Part shown: in pieces, positions 35,273-49,225 of the stretch
How the letters are laid out: every line of letters begins with the position of its first letter
How positions within the stretch are numbered: the first letter of the stretch is position 1
Notes under the pieces: model-generated
Told to the model about the DNA's origin: nothing
Database searches by the model: none
Seen by the model: only the letters and a program-made list of their open reading frames with translations
Assembly (NCBI RefSeq): GCF_020360975.1
Contig: NW_025408668.1
Location: 5,890,001 to 5,954,000, forward strand
Length of the DNA: 64,000 bases
Source of the DNA: Hirsutella rhossiliensis
Taxonomy: Eukaryota; Ascomycota; Sordariomycetes; Hypocreales; Ophiocordycipitaceae
Reading direction: 5' to 3'
Program-made: the position numbers and the translations under genes

Positions 35273-38200
35273 CGGCGCGGGTAATCAATCTCGCAACTGC
35301 TGGGGGAGACGACAGATCGCCGCGGGCTCAAGCAAGGTCCCGCACGCGCGCGCGCGCACAGCTACTGGATGTTGTATGGGCAGTGGCGACATGAACACGC
35401 GATCTCGCGGCATGCGGGCGAGATGACCGTATGTAAGTAGGCGCGCAGCGCATCACGCAAGGGACGTTGGAGGCGCGAGTACCGCGCTATCTGCCTTTGG
35501 TCGCTGAAAGTATGCACGGACAGATAGGCGGGTACTCGAAAAGTGGTGATGGGTGAAAAGGGGAGCAAGCAGCGCGAGGTAGCCGTTGAGCAACAAACCC
35601 CCTCCCCCCCTGCCCACATATGCAAGGCAAGGTCAGGGATGTTGATGTTGCGGCTGATAATCCCTTTCCCTCAGAGTCCATGTACAGTACTGCATAGTCC
35701 TGTATGTACAGTATGTACATACTTCAAGATAGAGAGAGAGAGAGAAGTCCTCTGCTTATTCTGGACAGCCGGCCGGGGAACACAGCAGCCTGCACATCCG
35801 GGACTCGGACAAGGAGGAACCGGACAGGGGGCCGCGACAACAAGCGAGGACATCGTCGTCTGCTGCATGCATACTGAGCTTGCCCACACATGGCGTGGAA
35901 AAGTGCGACTAGCAGTAGCAGGAACCGTAGCGGGTGTATGCAGGCACATCAAACCCCAATGGCAGGCAGGGACCATTACAGTAGGCCCAACAGGTACCTA
36001 CAGTAATTACATGGCGCGGCGGTTTGGTGCGTTTGCGAGGCGAGTTTCAAAGGCCGGCGGCCAAAAACGCAGGGAGCGCGACACGACTCCGCCAAAACGT
36101 CAAGCCTCCTCGGCGCCCTGGGCTGCGCGCACCACTCGCAACGTCATCTGCTCCTCTGCTCGTGGAAGATGAACAAGCGTGTCTCGGTGAACTCGCATGT
36201 AGGCTCCGGTCAAGAAGGTCCGGGCCCATGGTGAGCTCCAAAACCCACCGCCACGGCACACGCTCTCTTGTGAGCAACTGACAGGCGGTGCATCTCCGGC
36301 ATGCTTTTCGACATGCTCGGCGAACAAGACGGGTGTCCCTGGACGAAAATGAGGACCTGATCCGGCCCGGGCCCATCCCGAGCCGACGGTCGGCGCGTTT
36401 CGCGTGGATTCAAACGCCGGCGTTTCGCTCACGAGCACCGCCCCGCGGAACGGCAGGGCGCGAGGTGATCAAACGCATCATGTGGAGGCGGACATCTTAT
36501 CAGGGCAACTTGGTCGAACACCAACCCCCCCCCTGTCCACTCGCCCTTCCATCATCAACGCCGTCGCATTGGGTTGCCCAACAGCCGAGGATTACTCCAT
36601 GACTGACGTGTTCTACTTGTCTCCCATCCCCCCAACCAACATTGCAGTTCCCGTGGGGTCCAGCGCCTTTTGTCCCTCGGGTCTGGGCCCTCGCCTGTCG
36701 CAGCCCTCTCTCTTCTTTCGGTGTACTTGCCTTGCGACCACTGCCGAGTCTGGACTGAGCGGCAAGTTTGCAAGGCAGTGATGAACTCTGCGTTTTCTGA
36801 AGCGTGGACGAACACACGGAGGCCCCTCGTACCCTCTCTTGTAATTTTTAATTTTTCTTTTGCGTCTCTGTCTGTCTTTCTTTTTCTCCGTCGCTCATAG
36901 GTAGATATCACGGCCCCAAGGAAAAGCCTTTGCTCGCCATTCGCCCAGTTCTTGCATCCTGCTAGCAGGCTGAGACAGGCCCAGACCTTTTTCTTTTTTT
37001 TTATGCTCTCCCTCACCGGACCGCTGCTGCTATTCTGTGCTACTCGCCCGTTTTAAGCTGCCAGTAAAAAAAATATCCTGCTTCATAGAAAAGAGCCGAA
37101 GTGTGCTGGAAACTGCCAGCCTTTACTTGACTTGGCCTTGTCTGCACCTACATACTTGGCGGGCCGTTTGACCAGGCGTCGGCACCCCGCACACTCGCCT
37201 GGCACACACCTGCGATGCATCCCGGTGGAGCGGCGGCGCGGGCCTGGATCTGCCTGCCTACCTACCCAGCTGTCCACTATTTCTCCTTTGGTCGTGTTGC
37301 CGGCCGGCACGAAACGGGCGCAACCCTTTTGATGAAGCAAAGCCCCCTCCCTCCCTCCTGGGTCCTCCATTACTTTTCCGCACCAAGTATAAGCCCGGAC
37401 TTGTCTACGGAGTACACACGTACGTACTACGGTACGACGAGAGGCGGCAACGGGGGATCCGGGCTGTGGGCTAATTATCTGCGGACTGTATCTACGTGGA
37501 CTCCGTTTACGTGAGTCGGCTCAAGTTGGAGGGGCCACATTTGCCGGTGGTGGGGGCGGAGGGGAGAGGGGGAGATAGAGAAAGAGAGAGAGAGAGAGAG
37601 AGCGTGTGAGCGAGAGAGAGGAAGGGTATCCTGTTTAACCCCAGTGACGTGGTCTCGTCCGCCCCGCAAAGGGTCACCTCATGCTTCGCTTGCTTGCGTG
37701 CGGGCTTGCTTGCGTGCGGGCTTGCTTGCTTCTTCGCGCGAGACTTCGGGGCCCTTTCCATCTGCCCAACTGGAGATGGGGACAGAGGGAGGGGGGGTGA
37801 GCAGTCGAGATACCTACTGCTCTCGAGGGCTTGATGCGGTAAAACTCCACAGACATATATGTACATGCTAGAGCGTGCGTACATGAGGTGCGTGGTGTCT
37901 CTGGTCTCCGCCTTGGCTTGCCTGTCCAGATCGGCCGGCTCCTGGTCCCCTGTTCCTTGTCTGCCGTGCTGTTGAGTGATCCTTGTCGGGGAGCAAATGA
38001 TACAATAGACCCAAACTGCTGCTGCTTTCCCCGGTGGGATGCCCGCAGCGCTGGATAAGAGAGTCCCAAGGTAGCATCATACCACATGCGCCACCTTGAA
38101 GGAGGAGGGAGAGGGGGGCAAGTAGTAATAATAGCGCCTCGTGCTAGCAGCGGCCGCGATAGACGGCTACAGCAGCAGCAATAACAGAGGAGAGCAGCAT

Positions 38201-39808
38201 CGTCGAGCATCTGGCGGCCCCTCGGAATCCCCCCATCGGCGGGCGTGCTACGTAACCTGGGTCCCGTACGTTGACACGGATAGAACGGAGTTACCTCGTC
38301 TTGCTACGAGTGCCTCCTTTACTGTACACTGTACGGAGGAGCAGAGGACCTTTTTGCCCTTGCAGCAAGCACCCACTGTTTAGGCAATAAGGTGTGGCCA
38401 TTGCCGTCTGATCTGCCTCTCTACTTGGTAGCAGAGCACAGGCTGGGAGGCCAATCGGGAGGGCGGAGCGCCGCGTTCAATGTCTCCCGTTGGGGCCAAA
38501 ATTAACCCAGGCTGGGCCTTTTCCCAGTCTCAGTCTCAGTCTGTCTCTCTTTTTCCCACTCCCTCCTCCCCGAATACCCTCTGCGTTTTCTTTTCCTGGC
38601 CTCACACGTTCGCGCGTACACCGCACACCTACCACCCTCCCTCACCTGCGCATACAGTGAGTGCTCTGTGCCGACTACACCTCGGCCCCCCGGTCTTTTC
38701 CAGAGACACAATCACAACCTGTATTTGTGGCAGTTCAGCGGCCACTGAAGCCGGTGGGGCCCCGCCCGAAGGATACAGCGCCCACCCACCGTAACCACCC
38801 GCGCCTCCCGGCCCCCCGGTACGCCCAGGGAGGGTACGTAGCTTTCTCAGGTATCTCGGCCGGCGTACCCGGGGCTTGGTAAGTTGCCTAGTGACGGGCT
38901 CAAAGGCAAAAAAGAGAGGTACGTACTTGGAGAGAGGTACTTACTTGGGGAGAGGTACTTGGAGGGTACTTGATTGGCGAGAGGGTCGACCTTTTTCTCG
39001 GCTTATGGGCTCTCCCACCCTCGACGCCGCCTCCACCTTTTTGGCAGCCCCCCCGGCCTAGCGCTCGCTCTCTCTCTCTCTCCAGCGCAGGGGTGCAACG
39101 CCGCAACGCCGCAACGCCGCAGCGCCGCAACGCCAGTCCCCGGGGCGGTACGTACCTTGCATATGTAATGTGCGTACCCTGCTTGTACCTACATGCAACC
39201 AAAGAACCAAGCCATTTCAAATGGTGAGGAGAGGGAGAGAGATGACGAGGAAGAGAGTATCGCTAGTAAGGTACCTAAGTACTCAGCAGTTGTACCCCCC
39301 CCTCGCAGGTGGAGAGGTACAGTGCCGTTTTGTTTTGGGGCCCCCGCGCCACAAACGTCCGCTCCAATGTCTCTCTCCAAGTGAGCACTCACGCACTCAC
39401 CTCGGCTCACATCTCTACCGGTGCTTCCAAGAATACATTGCCTACACTTTCTCTCTGCCCCGTCGCTTCTTATGGATGTTCTAAACGAAAAACGAAAAAC
39501 AAAAAAAAGGAGCCACTTGCTATGCTAGTCTGTTCGTAGCATCCGTTAGACTCTCCCCCTTTCTCCCCTCCCACCCCCGTACCGGCCCCCCGGCCTTGCC
39601 TCGTCCTCGACCGACGGCCTCTCTCTGGTGCTTTGCTTCTTCTGCTCCAAAAGCCATTTGGCATGACGCCGTTCGTGGCTTGATGCCCTCGATTGGCTCG
39701 CTTCTCAGCTCTGCATGTTAGCGTCTGCTGTTTTGTCTGCATGTACATACATATAATGCCATGGCCTTTTGCTCTTTTTCCCTTCTCCCGCCACCACCAC
39801 CTCTTTTG

Positions 39809-39840
39809 CATCCATCCATCCATCCATCCATCCATCCATC
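39809..39840 (+). repeat. (CATC)8 tetranucleotide microsatellite
   Basis: Eight exact CATC units. ORFs across it encode Ser-Ile-His-Pro repeats and are artefacts. Confidence 0.95.
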
Positions 39841-40060
39841 ACACCCCACTTGAAACGCACATACGCTGCCCGTCGTCCCCTTGCTCGCTGCTCTACTCGG
39901 ATGCACCCCCGGCCTACTTACTACCGATCCCGACGAACCTGCACGACAAATCTTGAGCATCGTATCCTCGCTACTTCAAACAACTCGGACAGAAGAAAAG
40001 AGACGAGTAACCGACCGTCTCAGGCACCGCTAACAAAAAGAGGGCCCGGCCGATTCCAAC

Positions 40061-41013
40061 GGCCACCTTCTTCTTCTCATCACACTCTCTCTCCCTCTCT
40101 CTCTGTCTCTCTCCCAAACTCCGCCCTTGCTCGGCTTCGCCTTCTGCCCAGAATCATTGACCGGCTCGGCCTGGCCGTACCGTCACCGTACGAGCCCCGT
40201 TTTCGAGATCGCCATTGCCGTTGCAGCAACCTCTCGTCTGGTTGATCTAGCCGATTCTGTAGCAGATCCTGGGCTGGACGGCGCCCGAGCGTTTCCCTCG
40301 ACTGCCGCACCCACGCCAGCCCGACGTCTTCAAGGGTCTGCCGAAAATAACGACATTCTCGGAGCCCCGTACCACTTCTCAACACCCCCAGGCCCATCAA
40401 GCCTCCTCCTTGCCCCTGGCCCGGACCCACCCTCTGCTACCCTTGCTCTCGGGCCCCGATCATATAACTCTTATTGCGCCGGGAAACCTCTCCTACACCT
40501 AGCTCTGCCTACCTACAGCCTGCCTACACACACGCCTACCCTACCTTAGACTCTGAGATCAAGCCCTCTCCACGATCCTTTGCATACCCAACTACATAAC
40601 CCAGACCTCCCCCCTTCCCACCTCCCCTTTCAACATCTCAACCCTCTACTACATCCGTTCACCACTTGACGTCGCCGCCTGTCTCTCTCTCTCTCTCTAT
40701 CTCTCGCCTCTCCCTCCTTCTCTCTCTCCATCCCATCCATCACCGTCGGCCCTGTCTCAGACATTGGACCCTCCTTGCTATCACAGACGCATACACCACA
40801 TCCTACCGCGAGGGAAAAAGAAGTGTCAAGGTTTCTTATGTTGTTTTGACTCGCAGCCCCCTCCGCGCGTCACTTGCTATAAACAACACTCCAAGACGAC
40901 CCTGCCCCTGGACATCTCCACGAAACACTCTTCGATAGTGGTCCACTCCGGCTTCAACATCTCTCTCTCGCCCTCTCTCCCGTCCTAGCTTGTACAACTT
41001 CAAAGCATTCACA
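40061..41013 (+). other. Pyrimidine-rich leader/promoter of the C2H2 regulator gene
   Basis: Nearly 1 kb upstream of the ATG at 41014 is dominated by C and T, with CTCTCT tracts at about 40082-40110, 40682-40735 and 40962-40985. This is typical of transcription-start and 5'-UTR regions in filamentous ascomycetes. It contains open reading frames upstream of the main start (for example 40127-40549). Their products look like translated leader, but they could act as uORFs. Confidence 0.5.
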
Positions 41014-42378
<1,365 letters not shown>

Positions 42379-45300
42379 AGTCGCCTGGTCAATCAAACGG
42401 GCTGAACTCTCGAACAACCTCGCTGTACAATATGATACTTCTTTACAACCATCTCGGGTCGTCAACTCGTTCATCGGCTTTCATAACTCTTTTTTACTCT
42501 TAATCATCGTGGTTTTTGCTTTGAGGGCGGATATACCACTTGGGTTTTTACAGCACCAAGATGTGTTTTTTGACACACTCTGGGTTCTCACTCACGGTCG
42601 AAGGCCTCGAATAACAACCGGGCTATTCGTCGTGCGCGGTTCCCTACAGCATCGTTTGGCGTTGCTTTTTGGTGTGCGGCTGTTACCGAAACACGAAACC
42701 ACTTGCACGCAAGACGGGCCACCACTTGGTGGTTCGCCGACACGGTCCCGTCTCGCATGCACTGCAGACCGACCTCCCTTTTGTCACGACGACATAATTT
42801 CCTTCTACTGGTCTATATTTCTTAATCGCGATGGAAAGTCTGGCCGGCTTTGGGCTCTGGTCGGCACATGTTGAGAGTTGAGCACGCGGCGCAGAGGCGC
42901 GCAACGAGTCAAATGTCGGGCCGCTGGGCCCTGCAATGAACGATTGATATGGGTCGGCAGCATCGGTGGAGTTGGGGAGATGACTGGATGATTATCAACC
43001 CCCGCAGACCCTCGGGGTCCAAGGGGGCAACCAAAGGCGGTCATGGGAAAAGGGGTGGCGGCGCTTTTGACATGCTGGCTTATGACCTTTCTTTTCTGCA
43101 ATGACGCGTATGAGTTGAAAGAGCAATATGGGAAAGGGTCTTTGGTGGGCTGATTGCTCGCGTCAGAAGTCTTATGGCTGTATATTATCCTTGTACAAAT
43201 AACGTGGCTTGTGCATACACGTATTATATCATGCCTCCAATGCCGCTCGAGTTGCTTTCATCTTATGTGACTGAGCGCGGGATACCGATCTCTTCTTACC
43301 GACTGCTACTACAACCAGCAGGAGATTGCTTTGTTGCAATGAACTTGTTCGGGCAACGACAGCGTCCCGCCTCGAGTGTTCGCACCAGACGCCTTGGTGG
43401 TTCAGGACAGAGGTCCATGTTCACGCAGCTTCCGCCGTGGCCTGGAACCAGACAGGGCGACGCGGCATAGTCGTAACGAACAAAATACGACGAGGAACAC
43501 GCCGAAATCAATAACAGAGTTGTGTTATTTGGTGAAGCCTCCAGCGGCTGCTGGCAGTTAGCCGTCGTCATGGGGCTACGATGGCCGACTTGGACCTCGC
43601 TCGGCCCTCACGCCTCCCATGTGCAGCATAGTCTTGTGGCCAAGAATGGGGGGTTTCTCGATCCGTGAGGCGGTACGAGACGAAGACGGTGTGTGCGGCT
43701 GACCAAAAGCCTTTTCCGACGCGGCCATTTCCGATTCTGGTCATTGCTGCTCCTGCCGGCCCCGTTTGGGGAACCGGTGCTCGCCATACTGCCGTCGAGT
43801 TGAGTGTTTGCTCCTTTCACACTTACCCATCTTGGCCCAGGGTCGGGAGCTTGGCGTCTCTCCTGCAAAGATGAACACTGCGAACATGATTGGTTTGGCG
43901 TCAGCTTTGGCGCGAGTGCCAGTCTTCCTCGACGGTCAGGCCCGAGTGTCGTCTTTGAGCACAAGTCAAAGCGTGCAATGTGACGGATGTCATGACGAGA
44001 CGGAAGCAAATCCGCCTCTATCAGCTCCTGGCAAGGTTTAAGACCTGCGCAGCGTGCCAGACCTGGCTTGCTCCGTCCATGCAAAACGACGGTGAGCTGC
44101 ATTTGCTGTTAGGCCTCGTTGGTGCCGCGAGGGCAAGCTCCTCCAATGAAGCAGAAGTCTGGCCAAGTCACAACAAGATTGCACAGTAACGTCATCAGCG
44201 CTATGAGTTCATTCTCAGGCTCGAGGTGATTCGAGAAGTGCCTAGGCCCCTCATGGGAGGGTCAGTTTCCGGAGCATAACTCCCCAGGATAACGAAGCTG
44301 ACGGTTCTTTGGATCTCGCAGAAGTCTCCTTCAAGAAGAACTTGGTTCTTGGTAGCAAGACTCGACAGTACAGGGCTCAGGTGAAGCAATGCATTCTCGA
44401 TGGCCAAAAGCCCGTGTCTCCGGTTCACCACACATGAACCTGGCCCGAGGTCCGCTCCGCATCGTCGGTTCCGTCTGCTATTGCCCCACGGTTGTGAATT
44501 CTGCCTCTCCTGCGTCCGTCACCGAGGTTATGTATCCTGGATCAATTGCTATCTTCCTCTTCCTCCTTGGGCAGTGCCTGGAGCTTCCCTTGAAGCTTTC
44601 GCAACTTTGGTAAGCGAGCTGTAACTTGAAGACGACGAGCCTCGCACACGTCAAACTCCCCTCGGCGTCCAGCATAGAGATATGGGCGCTGCATGATGAG
44701 TGAGGAAATGTCTTCCTGGAGCTGTCGTTGGCTTCTTCAATCAGCATGTCTGCTGCTGCTTGGAGCACGTTCACGATTGGACGAGCGATATCCATAAGAT
44801 GAGTCAACTGAGACTGATATTCAACTGCTAACAGTGACGTCCATGGGACGGCGATTGGCTGGCGAGAGCATCAATCCAGGTCGTTGTGGGCGAGTCTGGA
44901 GCCCGACCGAGATGTCCAGAGCGCAGACAGCTGTCCCTGACCATGGCGACCCGGCCATCGTCTCCCAAGTGACGAGAACCGAGCAATAGGGGCATGGCGC
45001 AGCAAGCCGAGTCCGTGTGAATAGAGTTTGTGGTTGATGAGGCTGAAATAAACGGCACTTGAACACTAGTGCTGCGTCGCTGATTCTAGGCGCTTCTGTT
45101 ACGGAGCCGGAACATCCCTCCCCGGGCTGACTAAAAGAATGCCTGTCGGAAAAAAGGCACGATGGCGTCGTTGGTTAGTCTAACGTTAAGTGGCGACCTC
45201 CACCGTTTCCACCACCCGCCGCGCCCCATCACTGCCCTGAAGCGCGTCGGCACAATGAGTGCGGCCACGTAGGCGCTGAGAAACATCATTTCCAAATATC

Positions 45301-45783
45301 ACCTCCACCTCGGGTCCTGCACCCGTCTCTTGCCCTGGTCGGTCTGCCCGAGGCGCCGGAACCGCCGAGCACGTCGTTCAACCCCGGAGCAGGCGCTCGC
45401 GTCCCTTCGTTTCCTCCCCTCGAGACGGATGCTATTCCTTCTCCAGCATCTTTGGCGCCCCGTCTTGGATCGCATAGCGGGCTGTTGAGACCATCGTGAC
45501 TCTCCTCAAGGCCGCCCCATCGGTGAGTCTTCCCTACCCTCAAATCTGGGCCAATCGCACTTATTTAAACTTCATCAGGGAGAACACTTTAAACGTCCGG
45601 CTGTCGATCGCAAATTGCCTCGCCGCTCCCCTGCGACGCGCCACGCCCTCCGCGCAACGGGCCCATCAACCCAAGCGTTACCTTGCTGAGCGAACGTGGG
45701 CGAAGCGACAGACGTCTCCATTACGAGGCCCCCTTGACCGGCCCACGCGCAATATTCAGCCGCCGTCGAACCCCTCTCACGCG
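42379..45783. other. Intergenic region with doubtful ORF relics and the YME1 leader
   Basis: The first part is 3'-UTR-like and T-rich. From 42.9 to 45.2 kb no gene is supported. Minus-strand ORFs at 44478-44807 and 44201-44431 have protein-like composition but no recognised domain, and they could be remnants. At 45523-45578 a GTGAGT...CATCAG pair looks like a 5'-UTR intron of YME1. Confidence 0.45.
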
Positions 45784-48087
45784 ATGGCGCCGATAAACCC
45801 CCCTGATGTCATCGGGAGTCTGGGCCGTGTTGGCTTACAAGCCGCGAACTCCATGTTGCGACAATCATACTCGCAGTCCCGAAGCCCACTTTGGTCCTCG
45901 ATCCGTCTTTTGGCTAGAACTGGTCCTGGCTTCGCCTCTGGTTCTCGCAGCACATCTTCTGCGTCACGGCTAGCAATCGTCTCAGGCATCGCCGGTCTGC
46001 AGCGCAGAGGTTTTGGAACGTCGAGTGGTATTTCGCGGAACCATCTAGCAACAGTGGAAGAGTCCGCCAACAGGAATCCCGGCAACGCTAACATGCAGAA
46101 TGCTTTTTACCAACTTTTACTGCGAGCGAATATGCCGGGGATTCTGGTTGAACGATTTCAGTCGGGACGCTTCGCCAGCAATGCTGCTACCGAAGAGGCT
46201 TACAAGAAGGCACTGGCGGCACTCAACGCTGGGACAAACCCAACGGCACCCTCGTCCGGATCATTCCCCTTTGCCCGAGGCCAGTGGTCTGGCTACGATC
46301 AAGGCTTCGGCAATGCCCCCCCGACTGGAAACAGTTACGCTTCCAACTCTCAGGGCGGCAAAGGCGAACCCTTGCACGTCGTGGTCCAAGAGTCCACTCG
46401 CTTGCTCGTCTTTCGCTGGTTCAAGTTCTTTGTCTCATTTGTTCTCATCACATATCTCTCTTTCGCTGCCGTGACCTTACTGGTTGACACCTTGAGCACT
46501 ATGAGAAAGGCGCCGGGCTCCAAGGCCGACTCTGAGGTCAAGGCCGAGAAGCAAACTACTCGGTTCAGCGACGTTCACGGATGCGATGAAGCCAAAGAAG
46601 AGCTTCGCGAGGTGGTCGAGTTCTTGCGCAACCCCGGAAAATTCTCCGATCTCGGTGCCAAGCTTCCCAAGGGCGTGCTTCTTGTTGGTCCTCCTGGAAC
46701 TGGCAAGACGTTGCTCGCGAGGGCAGTCGCTGGCGAGGCCGGCGTGCCCTTCTTCTACATGTCTGGCAGTGAATTTGACGAGATATTTGTTGGAGTGGGA
46801 GCCAAACGAGTTCGGGAGCTCTTCCTCGCTGCAAAGTCCAAGTCCCCGGCCATTATCTTCATTGATGAGCTCGATGCTATTGGAGGCAAACGCAACCCTA
46901 GGGACCAAGCTTACTCTAAGCAGACGCTGAACCAACTTCTCACCGAGCTGGATGGATTTGACCAGGACACCAAGATCATCATTATGGGTGCAACCAACTT
47001 GCCCAAACTTCTTGACAAGGCCTTGACCAGGCCGGGACGCTTCGATCGTCACATCAATGTCGAGTTGCCCGATGTCCGTGGCCGACTTGCTATCCTGAAG
47101 CACCACGCCGCCAAAATCAAGTGCGCTCCGGACGTCGACCTGTTCGCCGTCGCGGCCCGCTGTCCTGGGCGATCTGGCGCTGATCTCGAGAACATGCTCA
47201 ACATCGCGGCTCTGCGAGCGTCCCGGGCCCGGGCCAACATGGTCTCCAAACAAGATCTCGAGTGGGCCTTTGACAGAGTGACAATGGGCTCCGAGAGGAA
47301 GTCGATGGTTATCAATGAAAAAGAGAAGGAGATGACGGCGTATCACGAAGCTGGCCACGCTCTTGTCCAGCTGTTTGACAAGGACACCACCGGCCGGCTG
47401 TACAAGGTTACCATCCTCCCCAAGGGCCCTTCTCTGGGCCACACCGCCTACCTGCCGCAGGTGGACAAGTACTCCCATACAGCTGCCGAGTATCTGTCCG
47501 ACATTCGAGTGTTGCTCGGCGGGAAGATGGCCGAGGAAATGCGTTATGGCGACGACAAAATCACTTCGGGCGTATCCTCGGTAAGTTGACCATATACGGG
47601 AGAAGAGGTCGACATTTGACCTTGCGTGCTAAATGCGCTACGTCTATAGGATTTGCAGCGTGCCACAGACCTGAGCTTCATGATGGTTACGCTCTTCGGC
47701 ATGTCCAGCGCGTTGGGTCCGGTCGAATATGGACGGCGCTACGAGAATCTCAGCTCTGAGACGAGGGCCATGATTGAGGCCGAAGTCCAGAAGTCAATGA
47801 AGAAGTCGTACGAAGACGTGAGAAAACTACTAACCGAGAAGCGCAAGGAACTGGATCTGCTGGCGGAGGCGCTCGTCCAGTACGAAACCCTAGACAGGGA
47901 GGAGGTTGAGATGGTCATTCGAGGAGAGAAGCTGCCGGGGCGGTCCATTGTGCCCAAGGGGCCCCTGGTGCTGCCGATTCCTGAGGAGACGCCGCAGCCT
48001 CCGGGGTTGGGCGGCGTGGCTCACCCAGACCCGCCCGAGGCGCCAGCGCCACCGGCTTCGGCCGATTCGTCTGGCGCCGGCAGCTGA
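45784..48087 (+). CDS. YME1: Mitochondrial inner-membrane i-AAA protease YME1
   Basis: Exons 45784-47580 and 47650-48087 (69-nt intron) give 744 residues. I chose the ATG at 45784 (MAPINPPDV) because the 96 in-frame codons upstream span a probable 5'-UTR intron. The N-terminus is Arg/Ser-rich (mitochondrial presequence). One membrane segment lies at about residues 222-243 (FFVSFVLITYLSFAAVTLL). The AAA module has Walker A GPPGTGKT (about 302), Walker B IIFIDELDA (about 358) and the second region of homology with RPGRFDR. The M41 metalloprotease site HEAGH is near residue 521. One predicted transmembrane span, with the catalytic part in the intermembrane space, is the i-AAA arrangement. It should act as a homohexamer in protein quality control. 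The tail is Pro/Ala-rich and low in complexity, beyond the usual domain. Confidence 0.95.
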
Positions 48088-49225
48088 GGCTGACATGCGC
48101 GGAACGGGATACGCTGCGCTGAGACTGGCGGTTAGCCTGGCGGGGAAACTCGCTGCCGCTTGGGCGCGTTGACGCGTGCTTGCGTGTGCAGGTATATGGC
48201 GTCCTCACCTAGCGGACTCTCATCACCACCAGCCTCCCCGGGCATATTTATGTCTCGGGGCCGTCTCCGACAACGGGACGTCTTGGGGCACTCACATGGT
48301 GCGAGTGGACGTCGGCCACACTCAGGCTTCGTCGCAACTCAAAAAAAAACTTAATTGCATAGGCTCGTGGCCTTTTTCACAGCGATGTTGGCTCGGATTC
48401 AACATGGATGGGGCAGCGACTGCGGGCCTCCCCTTTCTTTGAGGCCCCCTTCCCCCCCTTCATGTGTACTGTACACACTATATTGAGTATTTCTCCCGGG
48501 TTTTCCGTGAGCCCTTCTCGCATTGTAGTCTTTCGTTGATATCATGTTTATTAGCAGGCGCTCCTCCGTGCCTGTGGCTTGCTGCACCTGGCGTGATTTG
48601 CGTGCGTCTCTGTCATCCTTCACGTCCATCATGTGAGGCCAGCAGCAAGCAAGTCACGGCTTCCAACCGTAGACTCTCCCACCCCCTATTCCGTCTCCTC
48701 TGGCTCAAGTGTTGCCCCGGACGATTTAGCTTACGACGGCAGCATGTATACGAGTTGGGAACGCCTGCAAGATGGAATAAGGGGAACGAGGACCTTGCAT
48801 GCGCAAACGGTAGGTTAGATAAGGAGCGTTTGCCTTTCTCCCTCTTGCTTGCCAGACAAGCACAAGCCACAGGCTTTCCCTTTCTCCGGCCTGCGAGTCG
48901 TCCCTCACAAGCCTTCCCTCGATCCAGCGCTTCCAAGTCAACTGTCATCACCATCCAGGCCTCTTGCGGTCCTCGTCGTCGTAGTCGACAACATATCAAA
49001 TCAACCCCCATATATCAACGCCCGACATTATGTTCCTCGGCAGACACCCCGGGTATTCCACAGGCCCCGTCCCCAGCCCGAGCTCTTACAATATCCGCAA
49101 TCCAAATACATTCAGCTGACCATCAAGCTTCGCTTCGCCCACGCAATAGGTCATTGGATCGTATCAACATAAACATCCTCTTTTCCCTGAAGATGCACTG
49201 CAGCCAAGCGCACAAGCCGGCTTAG
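48088..49225. other. Convergent intergenic region, no gene seen
   Basis: This lies between the 3' ends of YME1 and the Cys-rich membrane protein gene. It contains GTACTGTAC at 48466-48474. ORFs through 48464-49225 have random composition. Confidence 0.5.

Larger units (their letters stand above)
35000..40060. other. Gene-poor interval, part 3, rich in simple repeats and GTAC words
   Basis: No gene is supported. Simple repeats are frequent: TG and CG runs at 35246-35360, a GA run at 37578-37620, a 16-bp CTTGCTTGCGTGCGGG repeat at about 37685-37735, GGTACTTGGAGA-like repeats at 38921-38975, a GCAACGCC repeat at about 39098-39133, and the CATC array. GTAC-type words cluster at 35225-35240, 35680-35725, 37405-37440, 38265-38340 and 39146-39290. 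Confidence 0.5.
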
